A program made the translations under genes and the position numbers. From Solenopsis invicta (taxonomy: Eukaryota > Arthropoda > Insecta > Hymenoptera > Formicidae), in NCBI RefSeq assembly GCF_016802725.1, contig NC_052668.1, positions 12,159,001 through 12,223,000 of the forward strand: DNA of 64,000 bases. Direction: 5' to 3'. Shown here piece after piece: positions 36,501 through 47,239 of the stretch; position 1 is the stretch's first letter, and every line of letters starts with the position of its first letter. The notes under the pieces were generated by a model. The model did not search any database and was not told where the DNA came from. It saw only the letters and a list, made by a program, of their open reading frames with translations.

Positions 36501-39500
36501 GATCGTAAAATAGAATAGAATTATTAATACTCGTATTCATTCCTTAAGAAATGAGGATTTCCTGTTTTCATCTGCCTTTGTTTTGCATAGATTAGTACGT
36601 AAGACAAAAACAGAAACAGATAATAACAAGAAAACTTTGTTTCTCAAAGACCGACTACCAATACGAGCGTAAAAAATCAAAGATCAGCAATTAATTTAAT
36701 ACAGAAAGACAGCGCAATTTATTGTCATATTTTGATTTACGTAGAAAAATGGTAGCACGGATATAGACGGCCATATAAATATGGAAACGGGCGAGGATGA
36801 CATTAGCCAATTGGGAATTGTAAGAAAGTGGAATTACAGAGACACTATGAAATTCTACAAGGGTCCTTGTAATGTTATCGAAGGCGGCGCGGGTGAATTT
36901 TGGCCACCCAACAGAATGCAGGACGATATTACTTTGTTCAGTACAGAATTATGCCGGTAAGTGAAAGAATATTATCAAATTAACCAAAATAAACTGTGAA
37001 GCATTTTTGACTGTTAATAACCAATTAAACGATACGTAACGAGAGATCAAGATTTCATTTTTATAAATTTATATCAATATATAAATTTGTAAGAACAAAA
37101 TTTTGATCTCTCGTTACATATCGTTCGATTAATTATAAGATATTCATGTTTAAATTAAATATGGGGTAAATTGCAAAATTCGATTACCAACTGGCTTTCA
37201 ATTACATTTACTTCAATAATTTAAGGTTTCTAGGTTGTTGAGTACAAATCCAAAGTCAAAGTTGACAAATTCAAAATAAAGAATAAATGGATTCAATATG
37301 GCGAACGTCAAAACTGAAAATCTCCGGATTGTCGTAAAAATTAATGTACAGAAGTCTTTCATGATACTGAATACGAATCCGATGTCAAAATTGGCAAATT
37401 CAAAATAAAGAATAAAAATTAAATATTGAAATGAATTAAAGTAATTGAAAGCTAATTGGTAAATTATCAATAATCAAATTCGCAGCTTTTTGCAATTTAC
37501 CCCATATTTAATTATAAATATCTTATTAACTATAGCCGACAACAAAAATTTCTTTTGACTTTTCGGGAGGTTTTTTTATGCCACTGTGCATACTGCTTGT
37601 GCGTGCTATTTCGTCAGTTTTGTTTTTATGTACCATTTTATCTTTATTGCTAAAACTATTCCGATTTTTAAATAAGGGATTAAAAAATTATCAATATAGT
37701 TTATCAATATTATTAATCAATATAGTTTATCAATATATATTTGACTCTTGGCCTTATTCTTGATATTATTTTAGTCCGCTAATCTACGAATACGAGAAAA
37801 CGGTTTCTCATTTCGGTATCGAGGGTTATCGATATGTTCTCGATAAGAAAACTCTCGGAAATGACACGAGACGACGTTATCCTCATGAGCAAGCGAAATA
37901 TTTCGAACCGACCACGACGACCGAGGACTTTTTCGCAGCTGAACATTTGTCTGAGATGGGAATCACCACAACTTCCGACAACGATCGCTCGTCCGAAAAG
38001 AGTTCGGAGTACTCAGATGACGATCCGGATGTCATTAACATGGGTAATTGCTACTGCGGTGGCGAGTGCACGCCGTCAGGTCTAATAAATGTGACCGCGT
38101 GCCGTTATGGTGCGCCAGTCTTCGCCAGTCTACCTCATTTTCATAAGGCTGATCCCATTCTTCTCAACCAAGTCGATGGGCTATCACCCAACGATAAGGA
38201 TCATAGCTTCTCAATAACCGTCGAACCCGTAAGTATAAGCGAATCGTTTTTAGGACGCGGACGATAAATCCGCGATAGAAATAACGCGGTCAGTCAACCC
38301 CGTGCGCTACTGGCAAGATACTAATTTTGCTATCGCCTTTCATCCGGCCTATCGAGCACGATGTGGAGGAGGATGTGGCACTGTCGCGATAATTCGCGCT
38401 ATTGAGAAAGCAATCGTGTTGTATTATTCGCATAACTTCGTGTTACACGATAAAAGTATTTACAAGGGAACCTCGCCAAGTGTCAGTCTGATTTTAATAA
38501 AACTTTGTAAACGGTTTAAGGGGTAAAATCATCTCTCGTGTGTAGAAATAAAAATGACTGAAAACATTGAGTAAAACATTCAGTAAAAGAAACCAGTTTT
38601 TTTACTCTGGTCTTGAAGTTTTTTTACTCGAATATATATTTTGCGACATTTAACACTGTATTATTTTTCTAGAATTCCACTTTTGCATTCATCCAAAAAA
38701 TTTCTATATAAAAATAAACGTAAACAATTAGAATGGAGTAAGATGACAATAGATATCTTTCGACGATGTCAATTAGATTATTGTTAATAGGAAACAAGAA
38801 ATAAATTCAAGGCTTATTTCAACACGTTTCTTTTGTGTTTATTTAATCATTAAAAATACAAAAATATTAAATAATATCGAAATAATGCATCAAACATTTT
38901 AACAATAAATATCAAAAATTAATTTTGTTTCTTTAGTACTTTGGCAAAAATGCAGTTTTTTACCGTAAAAAAAATACTTCTTTTTACTAATTGTTAATTT
39001 CTTACTTTGAATCAAAAATATCAAAAAGATTTTTTTATATTTAAAATAATTTTTGAAATATAAGTAACAGAAAAAAACTGAAAACCGCTTTACACATAAG
39101 TAAAGCTAAAAAACGGACATTTTTGAAATTATTTTATAAATATAAATGTTTTCTACAAAATGTATTTAATATTTCAGAGAACAGGAATTCCTTTAAAAGT
39201 AGTAGCTAGATTACAAGTCAATCTTCTTATACAACCATCAGAAATTGTGACGTAAGTGCCTACATATATAAATAATAAATAAAGGAAGGAAATAAATAAT
39301 TAATAAAGGAAGTTACATTGTACAAACAAATTACATAAACAAAACACCTTGAGATCATGATAGAAATCTAGATATCTCTTCATAATTATTCGCAATTAAA
39401 TGAGGGAAAAACCAACTTTATTTTTTCAGGCTCTTCAAAAACGTACCCAAGATGTATATACCGATGATATGGTTTGAGCTGACAGCAGAAGTTACCGAGG

Positions 39501-40239
39501 AGATGTCATCTGGTTTAAGACAATTGTTAGCTGTCCCAGTTGTGATGCTAAGTATCGGTATAACTATGATAGTCGTAGGATTATGTTTAATTGGTGGCGT
39601 AGCGTTCCTGTATTTCAAGAAGAGACGACAAGTAATTCCAACGGTACGTGTACACTGTTAAATTCGTAATGTCGAATTCTACGTAATTTGAGTTATTTTT
39701 AATCATTTTTATAGGTCACAATTATTACTACTTAATATGTAGTCAATTTAAACTAAAACAATGAAGTTAACTATAAAAATGTAAAATTTGATTAAAATTT
39801 AATTTCCTATTTACTAAATGCATACGTTAATACGGACACTATTTAATTTGAAACTAAACAATTTAATCACAGAAATGAGTTGATTAGATGACGTTGTTTT
39901 TTTAATTACATATTTTGTATTAAAATAATAAATCGGCACACATAAAAAATAAAAATAACAAAATGTTATTTAACTCAAGGAATTTATTTAAATTTGATAT
40001 TAATTCTTTAATATTTAACAGTATTATAATTCATAAAAGTGTGTAATTCTTTGACCAAGAGAATAATTTAGAGAGCATTTTTATCGCAACTAACAATTTT
40101 ACAGGAGGAGACAACAGAAAAGGCGGTAGACGAATCGCCTGACAAGAAAACGGAAATGGTATACATGGACAAAACGAGTAGCCAAAATGAAGATACCAAC
40201 GTCAGAGGCGATCGCCGTTTGTATGCCAAACTCTACTGA
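30541..40239 (+). CDS. CD36-family class B scavenger receptor (croquemort-like)
   Basis: Two-pass membrane receptor whose relatives bind lipids, lipoproteins, apoptotic cells or bacteria. Nine exons with consistent phases: 30541-30657, 32449-32609, 35125-35269, 35513-35719, 36745-36956, 37775-38228, 39178-39251, 39430-39643, 40105-40239. They encode 572 residues. The N-terminal membrane helix is about 9-31; then come ELALSPTSKSFEIW and YLFNWTNPEKF, the large ectodomain, and a C-terminal helix about 488-515 followed by KKRR. All six family cysteines are present: C252, C280, C373, C375, C379, C390. LPHF and the VDGLSPNDKDHSF block match CD36. Between YRYVL and NCYC there are about 70 residues rich in Thr, Ser, Glu and Asp, roughly 50 more than in CD36. 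The cytoplasmic tail is long (about 55 residues) and acidic. The croquemort-like placement rests on general resemblance; SNMP or Emp types are less likely. The start ATG opens the first helix and lies in CpG-richer sequence. Confidence 0.93.
37021..37134. mobile_element. Hairpin MITE in CD36-family intron 5
   Basis: The left arm contains GTAACGAGAGATCAAGATTT and the right arm contains AAATTTTGATCTCTCGTTAC, with the outer AATTAAACGATAC and GTTCGATTAATT also pairing. The loop is AT-rich. It is a small non-coding foldback insertion in the intron between exons 5 and 6. Confidence 0.65.
37156..37510. mobile_element. TIR MITE of 355 bases in CD36-family intron 5
   Basis: Ends TAAATATGGGGTAAATTGCA and TGCAATTTACCCCATATTTA are perfect 20-base inverted repeats. 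Inside, a segment of about 45 bases ending GACAAATTCAAAATAAAG occurs twice in direct orientation (about 37245-37290 and 37374-37417). Non-coding, and only about 20 bases from the preceding hairpin element. Confidence 0.8.
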
Positions 40240-40434
40240 ATGTCCCTCTGGGGAGAGAAACGGCATAGGAAAATGTGCAACCGTGGTGTAATTTTGACAC
40301 ATAAAAAGCATAAGACATTTGCAAAGTAAAATTTCATGTGTTCGAGCTCCACCGCAACGATATACTGTCCTAAAATATATATACTAGCAAAATGTCAGAA
40401 GCACATCGATAGAACGTTTTATGTATGCATATAT

Positions 40435-40471
40435 GCAAGTAGGAAAATTGATATAAAATATTCCTACTTGC
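40435..40471. other. Hairpin in the CD36-family 3' UTR
   Basis: GCAAGTAGGAA and TTCCTACTTGC form a perfect 11-bp stem with a 15-base AT loop, about 200 bases after the stop codon. It is probably within the 3' UTR. It is too short for a typical miRNA precursor. Confidence 0.55.
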
Positions 40472-40621
40472 GTGTGATTTGCAAAAACTGTGAGAAAAAA
40501 TAATTAACAAAAACTAAGTTAATTTGTAGATCGCGGATTCCACGTTTTATTTCATATAAATGTTTCACAGTTGCATAACAAAAAAAAATTTAATCAATTC
40601 CTAACTCGATAATAGCAGATT

Positions 40622-41181
40622 TTAAGAGTATGCTAAAGTAACAGAAGAACTTCCTCGACGTTAGTTCTACAGATCACTGTAGAATATTTTTTGAGCGAGA
40701 CCAGGCTATCGCTCTTTGTCCATCGCATAGATCTGTTTTTGTTTTTTGATTATTTCGCCATCTGCGAAAATCTATCAACTACTGTTGAGGACCATATTGC
40801 TCTGTTTATGACAGTTCAGCTTCGCTAAGCAAAATATGCATGTGGTACATTAGGATATTTTTTTTGTTAGGTGTTTAGTCGTAATTTCACGCGGTCAGTG
40901 TTATTCGTGCACGTTTTTTGAAGTGCGCTCTACTATCATTTTGTACGTACGAGCTACACAACTTCTGTATTAAGGTAAAATTAACCTCAGGAGACGGCTA
41001 CGAATTAATTTTTAATGATTTATAAATTTTTGTTCTATTTTCTTGTAAAATTGACTACAGCGCACTTTCTTTTTACGCGTATTTTAATTCTAAAAAAATT
41101 TTGTGATTCTGTAACGCCAATTTGAAGATATTTAGTGCACTGTAAATGTCGGTAATTTACGGTACTTTAGCATCCTCTTAA
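40622..41181. mobile_element. TTAA-flanked MITE (piggyBac-like), copy 2, inverted
   Basis: TTAA-GAGTATGCTAAAGTA opens and TACTTTAGCATCCTC-TTAA closes this 560-base element. It is the inverted counterpart of 7515-8090; for example GAGCGAGACCAGGCTATCGC here matches the complement of GCGATAGCTGGTCTCGCTC there. It sits about 380 bases after the CD36-family stop codon. Confidence 0.87.
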
Positions 41182-44036
41182 AAAACAATTTTTTAAATTA
41201 CATATTCATTTGTGATGCAAACCTTTTAAACATATACGTACATATACGTTTAGATGAAACATCACAAGACAAATATGAAGAAATGTATAAAATGATTTTT
41301 TAAGGATGATGAAAAAGAGAGATTACGTGTTGTATAAATTGTATGTTTCTTCATATTTCAAAGGAAATATTAACATTACGTTTTTAATGAAGATTTTATT
41401 CGTTTCGCGAATGTACGTATCTTTATATCTTTAAATACGTATCTTTACATCATTCCTACGACATAGATCAAATAATAATGATTTTTTATAAAATATTGAT
41501 TGGATATGTTAAGACTGACGAAATCGCGTGCGCTAATTGTGTAGCGCTGTTTTATTTTATTCTCTCTACTCAATAGACTATTTCTACACATATATTTACA
41601 ATTAAACTCTTCTATCAAGCCGCAAATCAAATTGCAAATTTCATTTTAATTAAGCTATTTTGCTAATTCAATATTAAAACTGAAATTGTTTCGATCACAA
41701 CAGATCGTGAATGATTACAAGTTAATCTATAGAAGAAATCGGAGAGAATTTTCCCTTAAAATTTACCATTAAAATCAGTTGTGAAACATGGACTATGTTA
41801 TCCTACGACTGCAACGATTTTGAGGAGATAAATTCTAAGAGAAATTGCTCTTCGTAGATAAAAAACACACTATAAACTGTTTCGCACTACTTGCAAAAAT
41901 TAACGCCGTGATTGAATCGCAAACGGAAAAATGAAAAAAGGGTACGAAAAGTTTTATAATGACAAATACATCTAATACTGCGATAAATTTGAATTTATGT
42001 TTTATTTCGAATATAAATGAAATGTGAATTGTGTCTTTATTAAACTTAGACTTTTAGATATTAATAATATTAAGGCGCACGATCTACACAATCTACACAA
42101 CGAATTACGTCAATATTTAGGTATATAGATGTATGACAAGATATAATATATAGTAGCAAATAATATATTGTTACAGATATGTACTGTGTAATGTAATGCG
42201 TTATTCTGGTACCGCTTGTACTTGAATGTCGGTTACGTTCCTTGATATCAGTTGTTATTAAGCGGGTTCTTTGATTTAGATAGGTATTTGGACATTTATG
42301 ATGCAACATAATTTCGTGATAATACGGCTTCCTCATGCAAAGTATACACTGAGAGAAAGATTTTATATTTATGACGATAATTGCATGCTACATTAATTAC
42401 GGTTAATTCCATTTTTATACTCATTACTGCTATAATAATTTTAATAATAATAACTTTGTGTTAGTAGTTCTCCCAGTAACGAAAAATTTACTATAAATTA
42501 ATAAAGTAAAATATTAAGATATAAAGATGGTGAAAGTAAAACAAACATGTTTATATAGTTAATGTAATCACTTATTAAATTAAAAATAACTATTTTTTAA
42601 ACATTTGCTTGCCATTTACTATTAATAATAATAACAAATATTGTCATTCAATTTGCACGAGTAAAACTATAAATATTTAGTTAGCATCGAAAACGACTAT
42701 GATAGTTAAATTATGATAAATGCAATCATTTTTTTTCTCTCAGTGCATATGTGGTAATATCAAAGTGAAATTATCTCATTAGGAGAATTAGTATAAAATC
42801 CACCGAATACGTTATGTATTGCAATTTTATTTACTTGTTATGTTACCATCGCAGCATAGAAGGTAATCCAAAATTATATTATTATATTGTTCTTTCTACA
42901 ATACCTCGCGCGGTAAGTTGTATGAACAAAATTTGTGATATACTCGGGGTTACCTTATTTGTACAAACAGGAAACAGTCAACTTTATAAGTGCCAATAAA
43001 GTTTAAGATAAGCATGTATCCGAGCTGAGAGTCGTGACAAATATTACTAATGCTAACGTAATATTTAAATATTGTAAGTGTAATAAATATATAGAATGTA
43101 AAAGTGTTATACGTTTTCAAATATATTAATCGTGTTCCACTGGACAATTTTATACTGTATTTTAATAAAAGGTCTATACTATTATTAGAACAATAAATAA
43201 TTGATTTCTTGTGATTCATTGTGTTTTGCAAAGTAAAAATAAATTCTAAAACAACTAGTATTTTTTTTATCAAGCATGTTTTGTAAACTTATTTAAGTCC
43301 TTTTTTTTATACCATAGAATATTTATTTACTTCAGCTTTTTTTCCAATCGAAGAGGCTTGGCTTATAATATTTCTCAATCACACTCGTTCATTCACATTG
43401 TACTCTTAATGGTTATAGTTAATCCATTACCTAATTTCGTTTTGGTTCGTACAATCTCTCTCTATTTTATTTGCTTATCTAACCCAGCCCACAATATCTA
43501 TATCTCTAAGCAAGTTATATTTTATTTTCTTATTTCTTATATCTTGTTCCAATATTACCAAAGGTTTCTTATCCCATGCTTAGGTTTTTATCTCTTATCT
43601 TCTTCCTCCTCAACTACTTCTTTTATCTATTTTCCCACGATTACTTCGAAACATTATTCTTCACTTCTAAATTCCTATGCCACAGCTCACATATTTATTT
43701 CGTTTTTATTTTAATCTATTTCATCAAAATGACCTATTGTCTTACCTAATGTCTCAATATTCTTCCATGTAAGAATTTATACAATCCGTTTCTCGTAATC
43801 CATCTAAATTATATATTGTAATATAAATAAAGTTTTCAATATTTACTTCATTTACTTTTTCCATTTCTTAGAAATAAAGAAAGATAAAGAGTAAGTTAAA
43901 TCGAGTTTAAAGTTAATCTGCGTTGATAGAAATAAACATAAGAAAGACTCTTATAACATTTATTGTTGCAAACAAAAAATTAATTTTGAAAGCAATTTAT
44001 TACGAAACCTATGAAAAGTGTTTAATCAAGTAAGAT
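41182..44036. other. Intergenic stretch, no gene recognised
   Basis: AT-rich. Open frames of 60-118 codons on both strands (for example 42070-42336 minus, 42950-43273 minus, 43358-43714 plus) have biased, low-complexity composition and no motif. No RNA gene or paired repeat was seen. Confidence 0.35.
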
Positions 44037-45386
44037 GCTCGAGCAACGTTCAAACCACGTTGACATACCAGTTCTCGTCAACACTAAAGGCCTCGGTGGA
44101 GGAACTGCTATAATAATTAAAAAATCAATACGATACGAAATAATAACATCCTTTGACACAGAAAAAGAAAAAATACTAGAGCATACAGTAATCAAAATTA
44201 CAATCTTAGAACAAACAAAATAATATACATAATTGCAGCTTACGCAAGATGCGGCAACCAAAAAGAGTTTATACCTGAGTTAATGAAAATATTTCAAACA
44301 CTGAAATTAAATAACACGGAAAACTATTATCTAATTTCGCGAGACTTAAACGCTAAGTATATCAAATGGAAAAATGTAAACAATAACCCTGCACTAAAAA
44401 GTGATTGGATAGCAACAGTATTCCCTTAAAAACAAGATTTCTAAGTACTAAATTTCCCTCATACCCACAAGGTAATTCTTACCTTGATGTAGTACAAGCT
44501 GATGCCAGATTAACATTCAATGACATCGAAGACGATTGTAACCTAAACAGTATTCCCTACGGGAGCGACAACAACGTGATAAATTCACCATATCCCTTAA
44601 CGAGGAAAACGGATTAGAACTTGAGCGAAACTTAATAAATTATAAATATAATCTAAGAAAAACTAACTGGAAAAAATTCAGAATGACATTAAAAGAAAGT
44701 ATCACAAAAATATAATTCCCAATGACAGAAATCTATCGGTTCAAGAAATCTACAAATACTTAGAAAAAATTAATTCTAAAATACTGAATGTTATAGAAAA
44801 AATAGTGCACAAAATAAAAGAAAATGACTCAATCAACCCCTATATGAATGACAAAATAAGAAAACTGCAAAAACAAAAAAATAAAATACTTACTAATACC
44901 GATTTCGGCTGGGGCACACCGGTTGCGCATTTCAAGTGTCAGTGCAACTTTTGTGTTTGGCTAGTCAAATAATGCAGTCCCTCAATGGTGCCGCACGTTC
45001 GTTTGGGCTCGATACACCTCATAAGTGTATATTGGGTGTACACAAAGTGAACCTGAGAAAATAGTCAGAGCCAGTTTGTGTGCTACTGGTAAGGTGGCAC
45101 ACCGGTGCGCCCCAGCCGAAATCGCTATAAAATACATCACCTAAAAAGGAAATGGCCGGTATGTTATCCACTGACAATGACAATTCTGAATGAAAAACTA
45201 GATGATATTAAATCGGAGCTAAAGAAAAGAAATTGCAAGTTCTATAAATATTTATTGGAAAAATAAAATTGAAAATATTCCAACTAATGATTCCACGATG
45301 TTCTCACAACTAAATACTATTTTCAGAAAGAAAGACAGCGGATGTAGTCAAGTCCCGAAAATAAACTAATTAAAAGAAAAAAAAAA
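44037..45386 (+). mobile_element. Decayed non-LTR retrotransposon, endonuclease part
   Basis: Broken frames on the plus strand read as a Jockey-type ORF2: GLGGGTAIIIKKSIRYE, IIAAYARCGNQKEF, YYLISRDLNAKYIKWKN (the altered GDLNA catalytic loop), YPQGNSYLDVVQADARL, IPYGSDNN (the SDH-type motif) and, further on, LRKTNWKKFR and FSQLNTIFRKKDSG. Stops and frameshifts are frequent. The reverse transcriptase is not present. The copy ends in an A-rich run that runs directly into a truncated 5S-like sequence at 45387. Confidence 0.8.
44900..45124. mobile_element. 225-base MITE nested in the retrotransposon
   Basis: Inverted ends CGATTTCGGCTGGGGCACAC and GTGCGCCCCAGCCGAAATCG match at nearly every base over about 24 positions. 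The element is much GC-richer than its host and splits the reading frame of the non-LTR element, which resumes after it. No clear target duplication was seen. Confidence 0.8.
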
Positions 45387-45474
45387 CAGTTGTCCGATTA
45401 CTGAAGTCAAGCAATGTTGGGCATAGTTAGTACTCGGATGGGTGATAGTTTGAGAATAACATGTGATGTTGTCG
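45387..45474 (+). pseudogene. 5' truncated 5S rRNA-like sequence
   Basis: About 88 bases correspond to positions 34-121 of the intact copies (TCCGATTACTGAAGTCAAGC, GTTAGTACTCGGATGGGTGA, TGTGATGTTGTC) and are followed by a T-run. It is more diverged than the others (TGATAGTTTGAGAATAACAT in place of TGACCGCTTGGGAACACCGT) and joins the A-rich end of the preceding retrotransposon, so it is a relic. Confidence 0.8.
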
Positions 45475-46087
45475 TTTTTTTGCATTTTTATTATTTCCAG
45501 AGAGCATAAAACATTTGTCATAACAATTTTTAATATTCTGAATATATGTTTTCAAAAAATAAAAATAATAAAAATTTTATAGAAATATTTTATAAAGATT
45601 TTGGAATAATACAGAAATTATTATAATACATTATGTTTCTATATTTTTTATATAATATTTTTGATAAAATATAAAAAATATTTTTCAAACAGTTTTCAAT
45701 ACATTATATTTAATATAAACTTTCTTATATCTATTTAATTATTATAAATATTGTATTATAAATAATTTATTACAAACAATGTTCTCAGAAGGCTAATAAG
45801 AAAGAAAATCAAGGCGCAGTTATAAAGGCATAATTAGTTCAAACTATTTTTTTTTATTAGATAAACATAAAATCATAATTAATTAAACTGTGAACAGTAC
45901 ATTTTCAAAATAAAAAAAAAAGATAGAAAATATACTTTCTATCACCCCTCAAAAGAATGATAAAATTTTTATAAAATATTTCTATAAAATTTTTGTTACA
46001 TATTTTTTTAAAAATACATATTTAAAATGATAAAAATTCTTACGAATATATTTTATACTGTCTGAAAATAATAAAAATGCAAAAAAA

Positions 46088-46208
46088 GGACAACATCACA
46101 CGGTGTTCCCAAGCGGTCACCCATCCAAGTACTAACCGTGCCCAATGCTGCTTGACTTCAGTGATCGGACGAGAACTGGTACGTTACAGCATGGTTTGAA
46201 CGTTGCCC
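46088..46208 (-). rRNA. 5S rRNA-like unit, 121 nt (subtype A)
   Basis: On the minus strand this is a full-length 5S-like sequence: GGGCAAC at the 5' end pairs with GTTGTCC at the 3' end (helix I), and CCAGTTCTCGTCCGATCACT, AGCAGCATTGGGC (box A region) and TTGGATGGGTGACCGCTTGG (box C) lie in the expected order. A T7 run, the usual Pol III stop, follows directly. Several bases differ from typical insect 5S, especially at 22-33. It may be a 5S variant gene or a 5S-derived repeat unit. Confidence 0.7.
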
Positions 46209-46897
46209 GAATGCCTTACTTAATTCAAACGGTTTTCATTGGTTTTGTAATAAATCGCTTTTAAAATTAATTTTTTTGTATAGAACTAAATATTATAAGA
46301 GTTCTCCTTAGTCGATTAATTAAAACGTTGTTTTATTGCCACATCTTCAATTAGCACTGACTCCTTTTTGTTTACTTTCTGTTCTTTTTCCTTAAATATT
46401 TAGGTGCACTTTTTACAATTTTCATTATTTTTATTTTTTTATTTTTATTTTTTTATTTTTATTTTTTTATTATATCTCGCTACTAAAATTTTACAATCCT
46501 TTCATTACCTCTATATATCTTTTATTTCAGTTCTTTTTCTAAATTACATTAATTATTTCTTAGTTTTTTCAATGCATTGTACCCAATTCAACTATATTCA
46601 CAGAGACAATGGGAGGATAGTATTACTATTTTAGTAGCGAGATATAATAAAAGAATAAAAATAAAAGAATAAAAACAATAAAAATTGTAAAAGGTGCACC
46701 TAAATATTTAAAGAAAAAGAACAAAAAGTAAACAGAAAGAAGTCAGTGCTAATTGAAGATGTGGAATAAATAAAACAACGCTTTAATTAATTGACTAAGA
46801 AGAACTCTTATAATATTCAGTTCTATACAAAAAAATTAATTTTAAAAGCGATTTATTTCAAAACCGATAAAAACCGTTTGAATTAAGCAAGGCGTTC

Positions 46898-47018
46898 GGG
46901 CAACGTTCAAACCATGCTGTAACGTACCAGTTCTCGTCCGATCACTGAAGTCAAGCAGCATTGGGCACGGTTAGTACTTGGATGGGTGACCGCTTGGGAA
47001 CACCGTGTGATGTTGTCC
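46898..47018 (+). rRNA. 5S rRNA-like unit, 121 nt (subtype A)
   Basis: Same length and motifs as the unit at 46088-46208, in opposite orientation, so the two face head-to-head across about 690 bases. Helix I (GGGCAAC/GTTGTCC) and helix II (CATGCTG with CAGCAT) are intact and a T7 run follows. Whether it is transcribed cannot be seen from sequence. Confidence 0.7.
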
Positions 47019-47155
47019 TTTTTTTGCATTTTTATTATTTTCAGACAATATAAAATATATTCGTAAAAATTTTTAACATTCTAAATATGTATTTTTAAAA
47101 AAATATGTAACAAAAATTTTATAGAAATATTTTATAAAAATTTTGGAATAATACA

Positions 47156-47156
<1 letters not shown>

Positions 47157-47230
<74 letters not shown>
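47157..47230. repeat. (TA)n microsatellite
   Basis: An uninterrupted TA run of about 37 units, lying between the tail of a 5S-bearing repeat and the putative LTR. Confidence 0.95.
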
Positions 47231-47232
<2 letters not shown>

Positions 47233-47239
47233 GGCCACA

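Larger units (their letters stand above)
45475..47156. repeat. Large inverted repeat carrying 5S-like units
   Basis: Two nested palindromic arrangements share 5S units. The stretch 46208-46897 is a head-to-head palindrome centred near 46550: arms CTCGCTACTAAAAT/ATTTTAGTAGCGAG, TAGGTGCAC/GTGCACCTA and the segments next to the 5S 5' ends are mirror copies. The 3' tails (GCATTTTTATTATTTTCAGA and following, about 150-180 bases) at 45475-45625, 45950-46087 and 47019-47156 match each other. The same head and tail flank the other 5S-like copies. Confidence 0.8.

Noticed and set aside
43358..43714. A 118-codon open frame
   Set aside because: Composition is dominated by Phe, Ile, Ser and Tyr from T-rich DNA; no domain.
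46404..46634. A 76-codon open frame, mirrored at 49357-49587
   Set aside because: It lies in the palindromic centre of the 5S-bearing repeat and consists of T-rich Phe/Tyr/Leu codons; it is repeat sequence, not a gene.
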